Assembly: GCA_016791465.1 (NCBI GenBank)
Contig: JAEUWE010000213.1
Coordinates: forward strand, 1 to 7,125
Length of the DNA: 7,125 nt
Source: Pseudobdellovibrionaceae bacterium
GTDB taxonomy: Bacteria; Bdellovibrionota; Bdellovibrionia; Bdellovibrionales; JAMPXM01
Reading direction: 5' to 3'
The position numbers and the translations under genes were made by a program. Every line of letters begins with the position of its first letter. Positions within the stretch are counted from its first letter, which is position 1. Positions 1-6,477 of the stretch are shown piece by piece. The notes under the pieces are model-generated. The model did not search any database and was not told where the DNA came from. It was given only the letters and a program-made list of their open reading frames with translations.

Positions 1-527
1 GTTCGGCCAACGACGGACTGAGTCCTGCTATTTTGGCTGAGGTTGAGCCATTCACCGATGGGCTGAAGTCGCGTCATGGCGAGCTTGTCTATGGTGGAGG
101 GGCGGCTGGACTCATGGGCGCATTTGCCAACTCGGCTTTGCGGGCTGGTCTAAAGGTTTATGGTGCGATCACCAAACGTCTCAATGATGGCTATGAGGTC
201 GGGCACAAGGGCCTGACCGAGCTTAAGATTGTCGACGACCTCTTTGATCGGAAGCGATACTTTATTGACGAGAGCGATGCGTTCTTTATCTACCCCGGTG
301 GATTTGGAACGCTCGACGAGGCGCTCGAGGTTCTGACCTGGAAGGGTTTGGGAGAGCTCGATAAGCCGATTGTTTTTGTGAATATCGATGGCTTCTGGGA
401 TGAGACGCTCAGGTCGTTTCGCGATCTAGAAAAGCGCGGCGTTATTCGCCCCGGGGCCTGGGAACTCTTCGAGGTCGTCAGGACGAGCGAAGAGGCATGG
501 GCGTGGTGGGATCGGAGTCAGACGTGA
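1..527 (+). CDS. LOG-family protein (cytokinin riboside 5'-monophosphate phosphoribohydrolase-like), 5' partial
   Basis: The reading frame is open from the first full codon at position 3, so the gene enters from the left and its true start is outside the window; the TTG at 33 lies inside the family-conserved N-terminal region and is not a credible start. About 174 residues are visible, near the family's usual length, so only a short N-terminus is missing. Hallmarks, numbered from the first visible residue, are the glycine-rich LVYGGGAAGLMG segment (about 28-39), the DRK segment (about 82-84) and PGGFGTLDE (about 98-106), which is the LOG signature PGGxGTxxE, followed by the usual EVLTW. Family members are cytosolic Rossmann-fold enzymes that release ribose 5-phosphate from nucleoside monophosphates such as AMP or cytokinin nucleotides. 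The family call is firm; the physiological substrate in a non-plant bacterium is open. Its stop overlaps the next gene, suggesting co-translation. Confidence 0.93.
   Translation, partial: SANDGLSPAILAEVEPFTDGLKSRHGELVYGGGAAGLMGAFANSALRAGLKVYGAITKRLNDGYEVGHKGLTELKIVDDLFDRKRYFIDESDAFFIYPGGFGTLDEALEVLTWKGLGELDKPIVFVNIDGFWDETLRSFRDLEKRGVIRPGAWELFEVVRTSEEAWAWWDRSQT
514..517 (+). promoter_or_regulatory. Ribosome binding site GGAG for the GTG start at 524
   Basis: GGAG sits six bases before the GTG at 524, an ideal distance, and inside the last codons of the LOG gene. The rival ATG at 497 has only a purine stretch (AGAGG) that nearly touches it. This favours 524 as the start of the downstream gene. 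Confidence 0.6.
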
Positions 528-1441
528 GTCGAACGGGACAAGCAAGTGGGGCGGAGCATCCGATCTTTGATCATCCGCGGTTAGGTTGGATGAAGGATGA
601 AAACATTCGGCCTTATGTCTTTGTGCGTCCCGAGAATCGTATTCATGAGCCTGGCGGTATGCATCAGTCGCTCGACTGGTTTCCGCATCAGGTGCTGTAT
701 AAAAACCCGCTTGAGATGGACCAGGTGAAGTTTGCTGATCGCATTCTCAACCTTGAAACGAAAGCGTTTGGTCCGAGTGGGATGGCGATGCCGCGGTGGG
801 TGTTCTATGACTGTGCCATTGTTCCGGGGTTTGTCGCTGGATTTGCGGCGCGAACGACTTCGCTTCCGCCGGAGGTCCGCGAGGCGCTGTCGGTGAATAC
901 CGATCAGGCCGTTCGCGAAGAGGAGTGGACCCCGCTTTCACTTTTTATCATTATCCCGACGATGTCGGATAAGGGCGAGTGGGTGGCCCACAACTTGTGT
1001 TCAGTGAACTCCATCTTGCCGCGCGATCACCAGTATTATGGGATCGGCTTTCTCTCTAAAGCTTTTGGTCTATGGTATGCGAATGTTCGAACGTGTTGCG
1101 GCATGACGCAGTGGACGTCGCCCTCGGTTCGCCTGCATGCGCACTATGGTGATTTTGAGGTGATGACGGCTTACACGCCGGTTCACTCCTACGCTCACAC
1201 GCTGACCTACCGAGTCCAAATTGACACGAATCTATGGTCTCAGTTCTTTGCCAAGAAGGAGGTGCGTGATTTTGGTCACCACTACCGGCAGGCCGGGTTT
1301 GATGTTCACCCGACAAAGGAAGAGTCACTCATCGCATTTCAGCGCCGCTTAGAGGCTGGAGAGGGGCCGTTCTTTATCGATGGTGCTGAAACAATAGCCA
1401 AGCCGATAGGCGACCCCCTGACTGTCTTTGTAGAATCTTAA
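524..1441 (+). CDS. Conserved-looking protein of unknown function, 305 aa, coupled to the LOG gene
   Basis: I do not recognise this family. The chosen start is GTG at 524, which overlaps the LOG stop as GTGA and has a well-spaced GGAG; an in-frame ATG at 497 would add nine residues. No signal peptide or membrane helix is evident, so a soluble cytosolic protein is likely. It is rich in aromatic residues, His and Pro and has four cysteines, including an adjacent pair at about 191-192. Residues about 150-215 have a strand / glycine turn / helix / strand look: WVAHNLCSVN, then YYGIGFLSKAFGLWY (about 171-185), then SPSVRLHAHYGDFEVM (about 199-214). This loosely recalls the acetyl-CoA-binding half of GNAT acetyltransferases (RxxGxG/A helix, then NPxxxLYExxGF), but the match is weak and I would not annotate it so without a structure search. 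The overlap suggests a task shared with the LOG enzyme. Confidence 0.8.
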   Translation: MSRTGQASGAEHPIFDHPRLGWMKDENIRPYVFVRPENRIHEPGGMHQSLDWFPHQVLYKNPLEMDQVKFADRILNLETKAFGPSGMAMPRWVFYDCAIVPGFVAGFAARTTSLPPEVREALSVNTDQAVREEEWTPLSLFIIIPTMSDKGEWVAHNLCSVNSILPRDHQYYGIGFLSKAFGLWYANVRTCCGMTQWTSPSVRLHAHYGDFEVMTAYTPVHSYAHTLTYRVQIDTNLWSQFFAKKEVRDFGHHYRQAGFDVHPTKEESLIAFQRRLEAGEGPFFIDGAETIAKPIGDPLTVFVES

Positions 1442-1477
1442 ATTTTTTATAACAATTGCCCGTGGTAGTTTCTGTCC

Positions 1478-1900
1478 ATGGCTCGTAAAAAAGTATCCGG
1501 CAAATCTGTAAATTCGAAGAAAATCAAAGCAAACCTGAAGACCGCAAAGGCATCATCGCCTGCTAAATCAAGCGCATTGGACCGTCAATTGACGGCTTTC
1601 GGTGAGCGCTTGGTTATGGCTCTTCAGGCCAAGGGGATGAACGATAGCGATTTGGCAAAGGCTCTCGGCATCGCTCAGCCCAACATTCACACGTTGAAGT
1701 ACAAGACAGACCGTCCGCGCAGTGCCACGGTGATGAAAATCGCAAAAACCCTGGGAATTGAGCCTGAGGTTCTTGTGCCGCGTGGTCCGATGGCGAGCCT
1801 GGGGCTTGGAATGGCGGCCGGCCGTGAAACCGGTGATGGGACGAAGGTCTATTTGGTCATTGAGACAAAAACCGGGCGGCAAACCGTTCGTTTAGCGTGA
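1478..1900 (+). CDS. XRE (Cro/C1)-type helix-turn-helix DNA-binding protein with basic N-terminal tail
   Basis: This 140-residue protein has three parts. Residues 1-33 are a disordered, histone-H1-like tail of Lys, Ser and Ala. Residues about 40-100 form a Cro/C1-type five-helix domain: FGERLVMALQAKG (helix 1), DSDLAKALGI (helix 2), QPNIHTLKY (recognition helix), then SATVMKIAKTLGIEPEVLV. Residues 101-140 are a short Gly/Met-rich linker ending in a strand pair, KVYLVIET and RQTVRLA. Proteins of this class bind operator DNA as dimers and usually repress; the target cannot be read from the sequence. The basic tail could add non-specific DNA binding. It is a stand-alone gene with no toxin, phage or restriction partner beside it. 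The ATG at 1478 is the first plausible start; the 36-base gap before it shows no clear ribosome binding site. The domain call is strong and the role unknown. Confidence 0.88.
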   Translation: MARKKVSGKSVNSKKIKANLKTAKASSPAKSSALDRQLTAFGERLVMALQAKGMNDSDLAKALGIAQPNIHTLKYKTDRPRSATVMKIAKTLGIEPEVLVPRGPMASLGLGMAAGRETGDGTKVYLVIETKTGRQTVRLA

Positions 1901-1925
1901 CCGCCATCATATCGCCCGCTACACT
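1897..1925 (+). promoter_or_regulatory. Possible sigma70-type promoter for the zinc-ribbon gene
   Basis: GTGACC (1897-1902, four of six against TTGACA) is followed after exactly 17 bases by TACACT (1920-1925, four of six against TATAAT). Transcription would start around 1931-1932, leaving only about six untranslated bases before the ATG at 1938. Matches this weak are common by chance, so this is only a candidate. Confidence 0.2.
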
Positions 1926-1937
1926 GAGCAACAGTCT

Positions 1938-2471
1938 ATGACACAAACACACTCGTCTGCCTTGCCTCCTGTGGCCCGAAGCATTCCGCTCTATTGTACC
2001 AACTGCGAGTCGGAACGCTTTTTCAAAGTCATTGCCCACATCAGCAACGTTGCCGCCAAGGCAAAGTGCGAGGTTTGTGGTCGGTCCAAGACGGTTCGAA
2101 GCGGTGAGATGGAGGACTCGATGTCTGAAGCAGGTGCTGACTCAAAGGCGAAAACAAAAAAGCCACGCAACACAGATGGTTTGAAGGCGGCGGCCGAAAA
2201 GCGCAAGTCGCAAGCCGCTGAGAAAAAGGCTGAAGTTTCCGCAAAAAAAGAGGCTGAGCAAAAGGCCGAGTACAACAAGCAGTACGAAAATCTTCGTGGT
2301 CAAATCGGTACGGGCAAGGTTCAGCCCTACGGCATGAAGAACTCGTTCTCGGTTGCGGATGCGATTCAGCATCCAAAATACGGTTTGGGTTTTGTCACGA
2401 TGGCGACTCCGGATCGTATTGAAGTGGCTTTTGAAACGGGTGTTCTGCCTCTCGTTCACAATCGCGCTTAA
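1938..2471 (+). CDS. Zinc-ribbon / charged helix / SH3-Tudor-like small protein of unknown function
   Basis: This 177-residue protein has a clear three-part build. Residues about 18-50 hold two CxxC pairs (C20/C23 and C44/C47) about twenty residues apart, typical of a zinc ribbon. Residues about 66-120 are a long Lys/Ala/Glu-rich stretch, probably a helix or coiled coil acting as a spacer. Residues about 136-176 read SVADAIQHPKYGLGFV, a turn, then RIEVAFETGVLPLVHNR. That pattern (polar-HPxxGxGxV, then xxIxVxFxxGxxxLV) resembles the small beta-barrel (Tudor/SH3-like) tail of PcrA/UvrD helicases and similar nucleic-acid-enzyme tails. I recall similar zinc-ribbon plus tail proteins from delta-proteobacteria, without a known function. 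By inference it may dock on RNA polymerase or another nucleic-acid machine. It is a single gene between the HTH and EEP genes. No convincing ribosome binding site precedes the ATG at 1938. Confidence 0.85.
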   Translation: MTQTHSSALPPVARSIPLYCTNCESERFFKVIAHISNVAAKAKCEVCGRSKTVRSGEMEDSMSEAGADSKAKTKKPRNTDGLKAAAEKRKSQAAEKKAEVSAKKEAEQKAEYNKQYENLRGQIGTGKVQPYGMKNSFSVADAIQHPKYGLGFVTMATPDRIEVAFETGVLPLVHNRA

Positions 2472-2478
2472 GCTTAAG
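2467..2478. repeat. 12-bp perfect palindrome CTTAAGCTTAAG across the stop codon
   Basis: The sequence equals its own reverse complement and is two CTTAAG units in a row. It covers the TAA stop of the zinc-ribbon gene and lies about 11 bases before the GTG start of the next gene. It is too short and AT-rich to act as a terminator hairpin and has no following T-run. It could be an operator half-site pair or chance. Confidence 0.4.
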
Positions 2479-2489
2479 TTTAAAATACA

Positions 2490-3563
2490 GTGAACTCGAA
2501 TGGACCATCGGGTCGGACTCCTAGCCGATTCTCGATTCTAACGTTCAATGTCTGGCATGGTCTCGCGGAGCGGGGTGTGCTCCGTTTTCGTGAATTTGAA
2601 GAGCCCAGTCGGCGTCGGTCACGCTGGCAACTGGCTTTGAGCGAAATGCAGCGGCATCGGCCAGACGTCGTTTGTCTTCAAGAATTAAACCCCTTAAGTG
2701 AAAAGCTCTCAGAGCTTGTGGCTGCACTCGATGGTGTCGCGACCGGCTGCGTGGATCAAGGCGGCGTTCGTCTGTTCTCACATGGTTTGCCGCAGAACCT
2801 GGTGACGGGGCTTGGGATTTTGCTTCGAGAGGCTGCACGTCCGGTGAAGGACCTTAAGTGGCCGATACCAAAGAACCTTCAGCTCAGCGGTGCGCCCTTT
2901 ATGAGTGGCGAGAGTTTCAGTTTTCACTTCAATGAAATTCGGCGAGCGCAGTTGGAGATGATTGAAACGGCTCGTTTGGGACGAGTTTTGATCGTCAATA
3001 CGCACTTGCACCACGGCTTTGAACGATTTGCGGCCCTTTGCGAATTGGTGGAGTCCTATGTGAGTGAAGGCCGTATCTCTCAGGAAACGGCGGAGCAGCT
3101 TGGTCTTGCGATGGACCAGTCCCGAGATCGGCGTTTACATGAAGTCGATCGCCTGCTTGAAGCGGTAACTCAAGCGGAGCGCCACTGCGATGGTGTATTG
3201 TTGGCGGGCGACTTGAATTCTCCTCCCGAGGGTTTGGCTGTTTGTGCACTTTTCCAAGAGGGATTTCGCGATCTCGCAGAGGTGGCGATTCAGCCTGACG
3301 TTGGGCCGACGTGGGATCCGGTAACGAATATTGAAAACCACGATTTGCAAGAGTCGTTTAAGTTTCCGCTGCCGACGATGGGGAACCCCGAGCTGCAGCG
3401 ATTGTATCGGGATTTTGATCGACTGCCCCGGAGAATTGACTATGTCCTTGGCCGAGGTTCAGTGGTCACGGAGCGCCCGACACGAGCGACTCGAGTGGGC
3501 CTGGCGCAGGGCACAGGCCTTGTGCCCTCTGATCACTATGGGGTGATGGTCGAATGGAATTGA
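2490..3563 (+). CDS. Endonuclease/exonuclease/phosphatase (EEP)-family hydrolase
   Basis: This 357-residue protein carries the full set of EEP (DNase I-like) signatures in order: ILTFNVWHG (metal-site Asn20), DVVCLQEL (metal-binding Glu65), VNTHLHHG (His172), LLAGDLNSPP (Asp241, Asn243), RIDYVLGRG (Asp317) and a closing SDHYGVMVEW (Asp348-His349, the catalytic dyad). Family members use a divalent metal to cleave phosphodiester or phosphomonoester bonds in substrates from DNA to phosphoinositides and sphingomyelin; sequence alone does not select one here. Insertions at about 120-150 and 175-225 make it longer than a minimal EEP domain. There is no signal peptide, so it should act in the cytoplasm, which argues against a secreted sphingomyelinase. 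The GTG at 2490 is the only start before the first motif that fits, but it has no clear ribosome binding site. Its stop lies inside the next gene. Confidence 0.9.
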   Translation: MNSNGPSGRTPSRFSILTFNVWHGLAERGVLRFREFEEPSRRRSRWQLALSEMQRHRPDVVCLQELNPLSEKLSELVAALDGVATGCVDQGGVRLFSHGLPQNLVTGLGILLREAARPVKDLKWPIPKNLQLSGAPFMSGESFSFHFNEIRRAQLEMIETARLGRVLIVNTHLHHGFERFAALCELVESYVSEGRISQETAEQLGLAMDQSRDRRLHEVDRLLEAVTQAERHCDGVLLAGDLNSPPEGLAVCALFQEGFRDLAEVAIQPDVGPTWDPVTNIENHDLQESFKFPLPTMGNPELQRLYRDFDRLPRRIDYVLGRGSVVTERPTRATRVGLAQGTGLVPSDHYGVMVEWN

Positions 3564-4351
3564 CGACGATTTTGCAGGCTCTTTTGCTTGGTGGTGGCGT
3601 TGGCTTGTTGCAGACGCTTGTCGGTCTTGGTGGCGGGGTCATTCTGGTGCCGATGCTTCCGCTGATTGTCGGAATGAGTTCGCGAGCGGCCGTGGCGACA
3701 AGCCTGATGGCGATGGGGCCGATTGCATTTACGAATGCGGTTCGCCTTACTCGGCGAGGTGAGATTGAGTGGCGGCGGGCGGTGCCGCTCGGGCTTGCGG
3801 CAGCGGCATCAGCGTGGTGGGCGGCTCGGGCGACAGGCCTGGTCGATCAGAAGACACTCGCTCTCGCGTTTTCTGCTGTGGTGGGAGCGATGGCGGTGCA
3901 GGCTTTGGGGCGATCGGCGCACGAACGTTATGCTCTGCCGGCTTGGCTGGATCTGCCAGTCGGTCTGTTTGCAGGAATGGTCAGCGGTTTTACGGGCGTG
4001 AGTGGTGGAGTTGTGAACACGCCATATTTGAGTCGAGTGAGTTCGATTCCAGCAAAGCGAGTGATTCCGACTTCGCTTGGGGCCTTCACTTTAATCTCCG
4101 CTTCGGGCGCAACGAGTTTCTTACTTGAAGCCAGTGGCGGAGTTCGCGAGCTTTTTGCCGGGAAATTCAGCGGTCAAGTGGAACTTGTGCGTTTTGAACT
4201 CATCATTCCGATTATTACCGGTGCTTTTGTCTCGTCAACGTTCGGAATTCGGCTCCAGCCGCGGCTTTCGCCGCGTATCAGGCTTGCGGCCCTAGGGGTT
4301 CTTCTTCTAGGCTTGTGTGCTCAGTCTGTTTACAAAGCTCTTCAAATGTAG
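3554..4351 (+). CDS. TauE/SafE-family membrane permease (sulfite/organosulfonate exporter-like)
   Basis: This 265-residue integral membrane protein has about eight hydrophobic segments, roughly at 6-24, 26-40, 45-65, 76-96, 101-118, 133-158, 172-192 and 212-235, with a last one near 241-262. It shows the two-fold internal repeat of the TauE/SafE (DUF81) family: a first glycine motif GLLQTLVGLGGGVILVPML (residues 17-35) and its counterpart GMVSGFTGVSGGVVNTPYL (residues 141-159). Relatives are proposed inner-membrane exporters of sulfite, sulfonates or other small anions. Nothing nearby belongs to sulfur metabolism, so the substrate is open. The ATG at 3554 overlaps the end of the EEP gene by ten bases, and GGTGA at 3542-3546 lies seven bases before it, so translation is probably coupled. 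Length is normal for the family. Confidence 0.92.
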   Translation: MELTTILQALLLGGGVGLLQTLVGLGGGVILVPMLPLIVGMSSRAAVATSLMAMGPIAFTNAVRLTRRGEIEWRRAVPLGLAAAASAWWAARATGLVDQKTLALAFSAVVGAMAVQALGRSAHERYALPAWLDLPVGLFAGMVSGFTGVSGGVVNTPYLSRVSSIPAKRVIPTSLGAFTLISASGATSFLLEASGGVRELFAGKFSGQVELVRFELIIPIITGAFVSSTFGIRLQPRLSPRIRLAALGVLLLGLCAQSVYKALQM

Positions 4352-4364
4352 TCCGAATGTAAAC
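4328..4364. repeat. Inverted repeat GTTTACA ... TGTAAAC before the helicase gene
   Basis: Two perfect seven-base arms (4328-4334 and 4358-4364) are separated by 23 bases and span the end of the permease gene and the start of the gap before the helicase. No T-run follows, so it is not a standard terminator. It might be a spaced operator site, or chance. Confidence 0.25.
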
Positions 4365-4375
4365 TGCGAATCCAA

Positions 4376-4382
4376 AAGGTGA
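4376..4382 (+). promoter_or_regulatory. Strong ribosome binding site AAGGTGA of the helicase gene
   Basis: AAGGTGA matches the anti-Shine-Dalgarno end of 16S rRNA well, and its AAGG core lies six bases before the ATG at 4386. It fixes the helicase start and contrasts with the weak sites before 1478, 1938 and 2490. Confidence 0.7.
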
Positions 4383-4385
4383 CCG

Positions 4386-6467
4386 ATGAGTCGATGGTTG
4401 CAAGGCCTTAATCCTGAACAGCGCGAAGCTGTGCTGCACACGCGCGGGCCGCTCTTGATCCTCGCTGGGGCGGGGTCGGGTAAAACCACGGTTCTGGTTT
4501 CTCGCACGGGCCGTCTTTTGGATGAAGAGAAGGTCAAGGCTTCGAAGGTTTGTGTTTTAACTTTTACGAATAAGGCGGCACGTGAGCTCAAGCATCGTGT
4601 GACGGCGAAGCTTGGTGACGGCGCAAAAGATATTTGGACCGGAACATTTCATTCCTTTGGTCTGCAGTGGATGCGAAAGCATGCAAAGACCTTGGGGTTG
4701 CCGGCGGGTTTTGGCGTCATCGATTCATCTGATGCCGAGGGCATTGTTCGAGAGCTCCTTAAAGAAGTGAAGAACCACTCAAAAGACGCCTTTAAGATCG
4801 ACAAGCTTCTTGAGATCATGAGTGATTGGCGCGAAGAAGCGGCCATTCTTGGGCGCCGGCCCGAATCGATGGGTAAAAACGACGGCGATGAATACGAGGT
4901 GATGGCGAGTGCGCTTCTTCCGCGCTACCAAAAGAAGCTTTCGCTCTTAGGTGTGGCTGACTTCTCTGAGCTCATCATTCGCCCGCTGCTCGCGGTACGT
5001 GAGCATGAGAAGCTGAAAAAAGAGTTCGCCGGACTCTTTGATTTCCTCATGGTCGATGAGTTTCAAGACACCAATGGCATTCAGCTTGAACTTGTTCGTG
5101 AGCTCTCAAGTGTGAGTGGCAATATTGCGGTTGTTGGTGACGATGATCAGTCGATCTATGGCTGGCGTGGCGCACGCGTCGCCAATATTTTGGAATTCCC
5201 AAAAGAGTTTCCAGGCGCAAAAGTCGTGCGCCTTGAACGAAATTACCGGTCGTCTCCTGCGATTTTGGAACTCGCGAACACGGTTATCTCGAATAATGAA
5301 GAACGCCATGGGAAGATGCTGCGTTCAGATCCCGACGCTGAGTTGGGTGAGAAGCCTGAACTTTTCTCATATGAATCCGAAGAATCCGAGGTCGAAGAGA
5401 CGATTGCTCGAGTCCGCGAGTTTTTTGCTAAAGATATCGCGGCCAATGAGGTCGCGATCCTGTATCGTTCAAATGGTCAGGGCGGCCTTCTTGAAGCCGA
5501 GCTTCGCCGCGAGCAGATCCCCTATGCGATGACTGGTGGTCAGGGCTTCTTTGATCGAAAAGAAGTGAAAGATGTTTTGGCTTACTTGCGCTGTTCACTC
5601 AGTCCAAATGAAGTGGCCTTTCGGCGAATTGTCTCAACTCCGCCGCGTGGAATTGGCGACGTTTCGATTGAGAAAGTGGCGGCGTGGTCCGAGACGCATG
5701 GAATTCGCTTTCACGTCGCTGCACGCAAGTGGAAAGCGATAGGGCTTCAAGACAAAGCGGGTGAAGCGTTCGAGCAGCTCTTTGGAATTCTTGACCATCT
5801 TCCGCAGAAGCTCCTTAAGCCTGGTCATGGTCTTGAGGGCGATTCACCTGGGGCGCGGCTTCAAACTCTTCTGCGCGAGATCGGGTACCGTGAACACATT
5901 CGAAGTCTGCACCGCGAAGGTGATGCTTTTGAGAAGCGTTGGATGGCGATCGACGTTTTTGGACGAGTGATGGATTCTTATTTGGCGCGCGTGGAAGGCG
6001 AAGTGGATGAGAAGGCGCTTATGCGTTTTATCGACAGCATGGAGCTTCGCGACTCGGTCGATGAAGGAAATGGTGATGAAGAAAAGCGGGTTCAGCTTTT
6101 AACTCTTCACGCCTGCAAGGGGCTTGAGTTCGATGCGGTTTGCTTGATTGGATGTGAAGAAGATCTTCTTCCACATCGAACGCTTGGAAGCGATATTTCA
6201 GAAGAACGAAGACTGTTTTACGTTGGTATCACGCGGGCGCGAAAACACTTGGTGCTCTCGCGAGCCATGAATCGAAAACGATTTGGACGCTTGCAGCCAG
6301 TTTCGATTTCGCGTTTCATTCAAGAGCTGCCTGAGGGTGTGCTCACGCGATACGACTCTGGTGTGCGTCCGCTTGCCAAAGCGGAGCGATCAAACAAACT
6401 GGGTGAGCTGATGGCGCGAATGGAAGCGCGAACGGCGGAACTTGCGCGCAAAGAGCCGACGCAATAA
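4386..6467 (+). CDS. rep: Rep/UvrD-type superfamily 1A ATP-dependent 3'-5' DNA helicase
   Basis: This intact 693-residue protein has all the UvrD-family motifs in order: LNPEQREAV Q-motif (8-16), Walker A AGAGSGKTT (27-35), Ia LTFTNKAA (58-65), Ib TGTFHSF (85-91), II VDEFQDT (223-229), III GDDDQSIYGWRGA (251-263), IV ERNYRSS (284-290), V TLHACKGLEF (573-582) with EEDLLPH, and VI ERRLFYVGITRARK (607-620). Such enzymes unwind DNA 3' to 5' in replication restart and repair. The C-terminus (SRFIQELPE, then a short charged helix with ELMARMEAR) follows E. coli Rep (673 residues) rather than PcrA/UvrD: the long linker and Tudor-like tail of PcrA are absent. Hence rep, though uvrD or pcrA naming is possible. 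Motif V has HACKG where HASKG is usual, a mild change. It starts 34 bases after the permease with a strong ribosome binding site and may have its own promoter. Confidence 0.95.
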   Translation: MSRWLQGLNPEQREAVLHTRGPLLILAGAGSGKTTVLVSRTGRLLDEEKVKASKVCVLTFTNKAARELKHRVTAKLGDGAKDIWTGTFHSFGLQWMRKHAKTLGLPAGFGVIDSSDAEGIVRELLKEVKNHSKDAFKIDKLLEIMSDWREEAAILGRRPESMGKNDGDEYEVMASALLPRYQKKLSLLGVADFSELIIRPLLAVREHEKLKKEFAGLFDFLMVDEFQDTNGIQLELVRELSSVSGNIAVVGDDDQSIYGWRGARVANILEFPKEFPGAKVVRLERNYRSSPAILELANTVISNNEERHGKMLRSDPDAELGEKPELFSYESEESEVEETIARVREFFAKDIAANEVAILYRSNGQGGLLEAELRREQIPYAMTGGQGFFDRKEVKDVLAYLRCSLSPNEVAFRRIVSTPPRGIGDVSIEKVAAWSETHGIRFHVAARKWKAIGLQDKAGEAFEQLFGILDHLPQKLLKPGHGLEGDSPGARLQTLLREIGYREHIRSLHREGDAFEKRWMAIDVFGRVMDSYLARVEGEVDEKALMRFIDSMELRDSVDEGNGDEEKRVQLLTLHACKGLEFDAVCLIGCEEDLLPHRTLGSDISEERRLFYVGITRARKHLVLSRAMNRKRFGRLQPVSISRFIQELPEGVLTRYDSGVRPLAKAERSNKLGELMARMEARTAELARKEPTQ

Positions 6468-6477
6468 CACTGCTGGT

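Noticed and set aside
33..527. TTG at 33 as the start of the LOG gene
   Set aside because: The frame is open to the window edge, and the upstream residues (SANDGLSPAI) fit the conserved N-terminal region of the family, so the gene is simply cut by the window.
1431..1460. Terminator after the unknown gene, suggested by the T-run at 1443-1448
   Set aside because: No stable GC-rich hairpin precedes the T-run.
1991..2459. Long minus-strand frames opposite the zinc-ribbon gene
   Set aside because: They mirror the low-complexity Lys/Ala codons of the real gene and give Phe/Ser/Ala-rich low-complexity protein, typical of antisense artefacts.
1478..2471. Toxin-antitoxin or phage repressor module built on the HTH gene
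   Set aside because: The neighbour carries a zinc ribbon and Tudor-like tail, not a toxin fold, the genes do not overlap, and there are no phage genes nearby.
2455..2486. TTCACA ... TAAAAT as a promoter for the EEP gene
   Set aside because: The spacer is 20 bases, too long for sigma70, and transcription would start at or after the GTG start codon.
5116..5532. 138-codon plus-strand frame inside the helicase gene
   Set aside because: It lies wholly within a clearly conserved helicase in another frame and has no recognisable domain, so it is a shadow frame.
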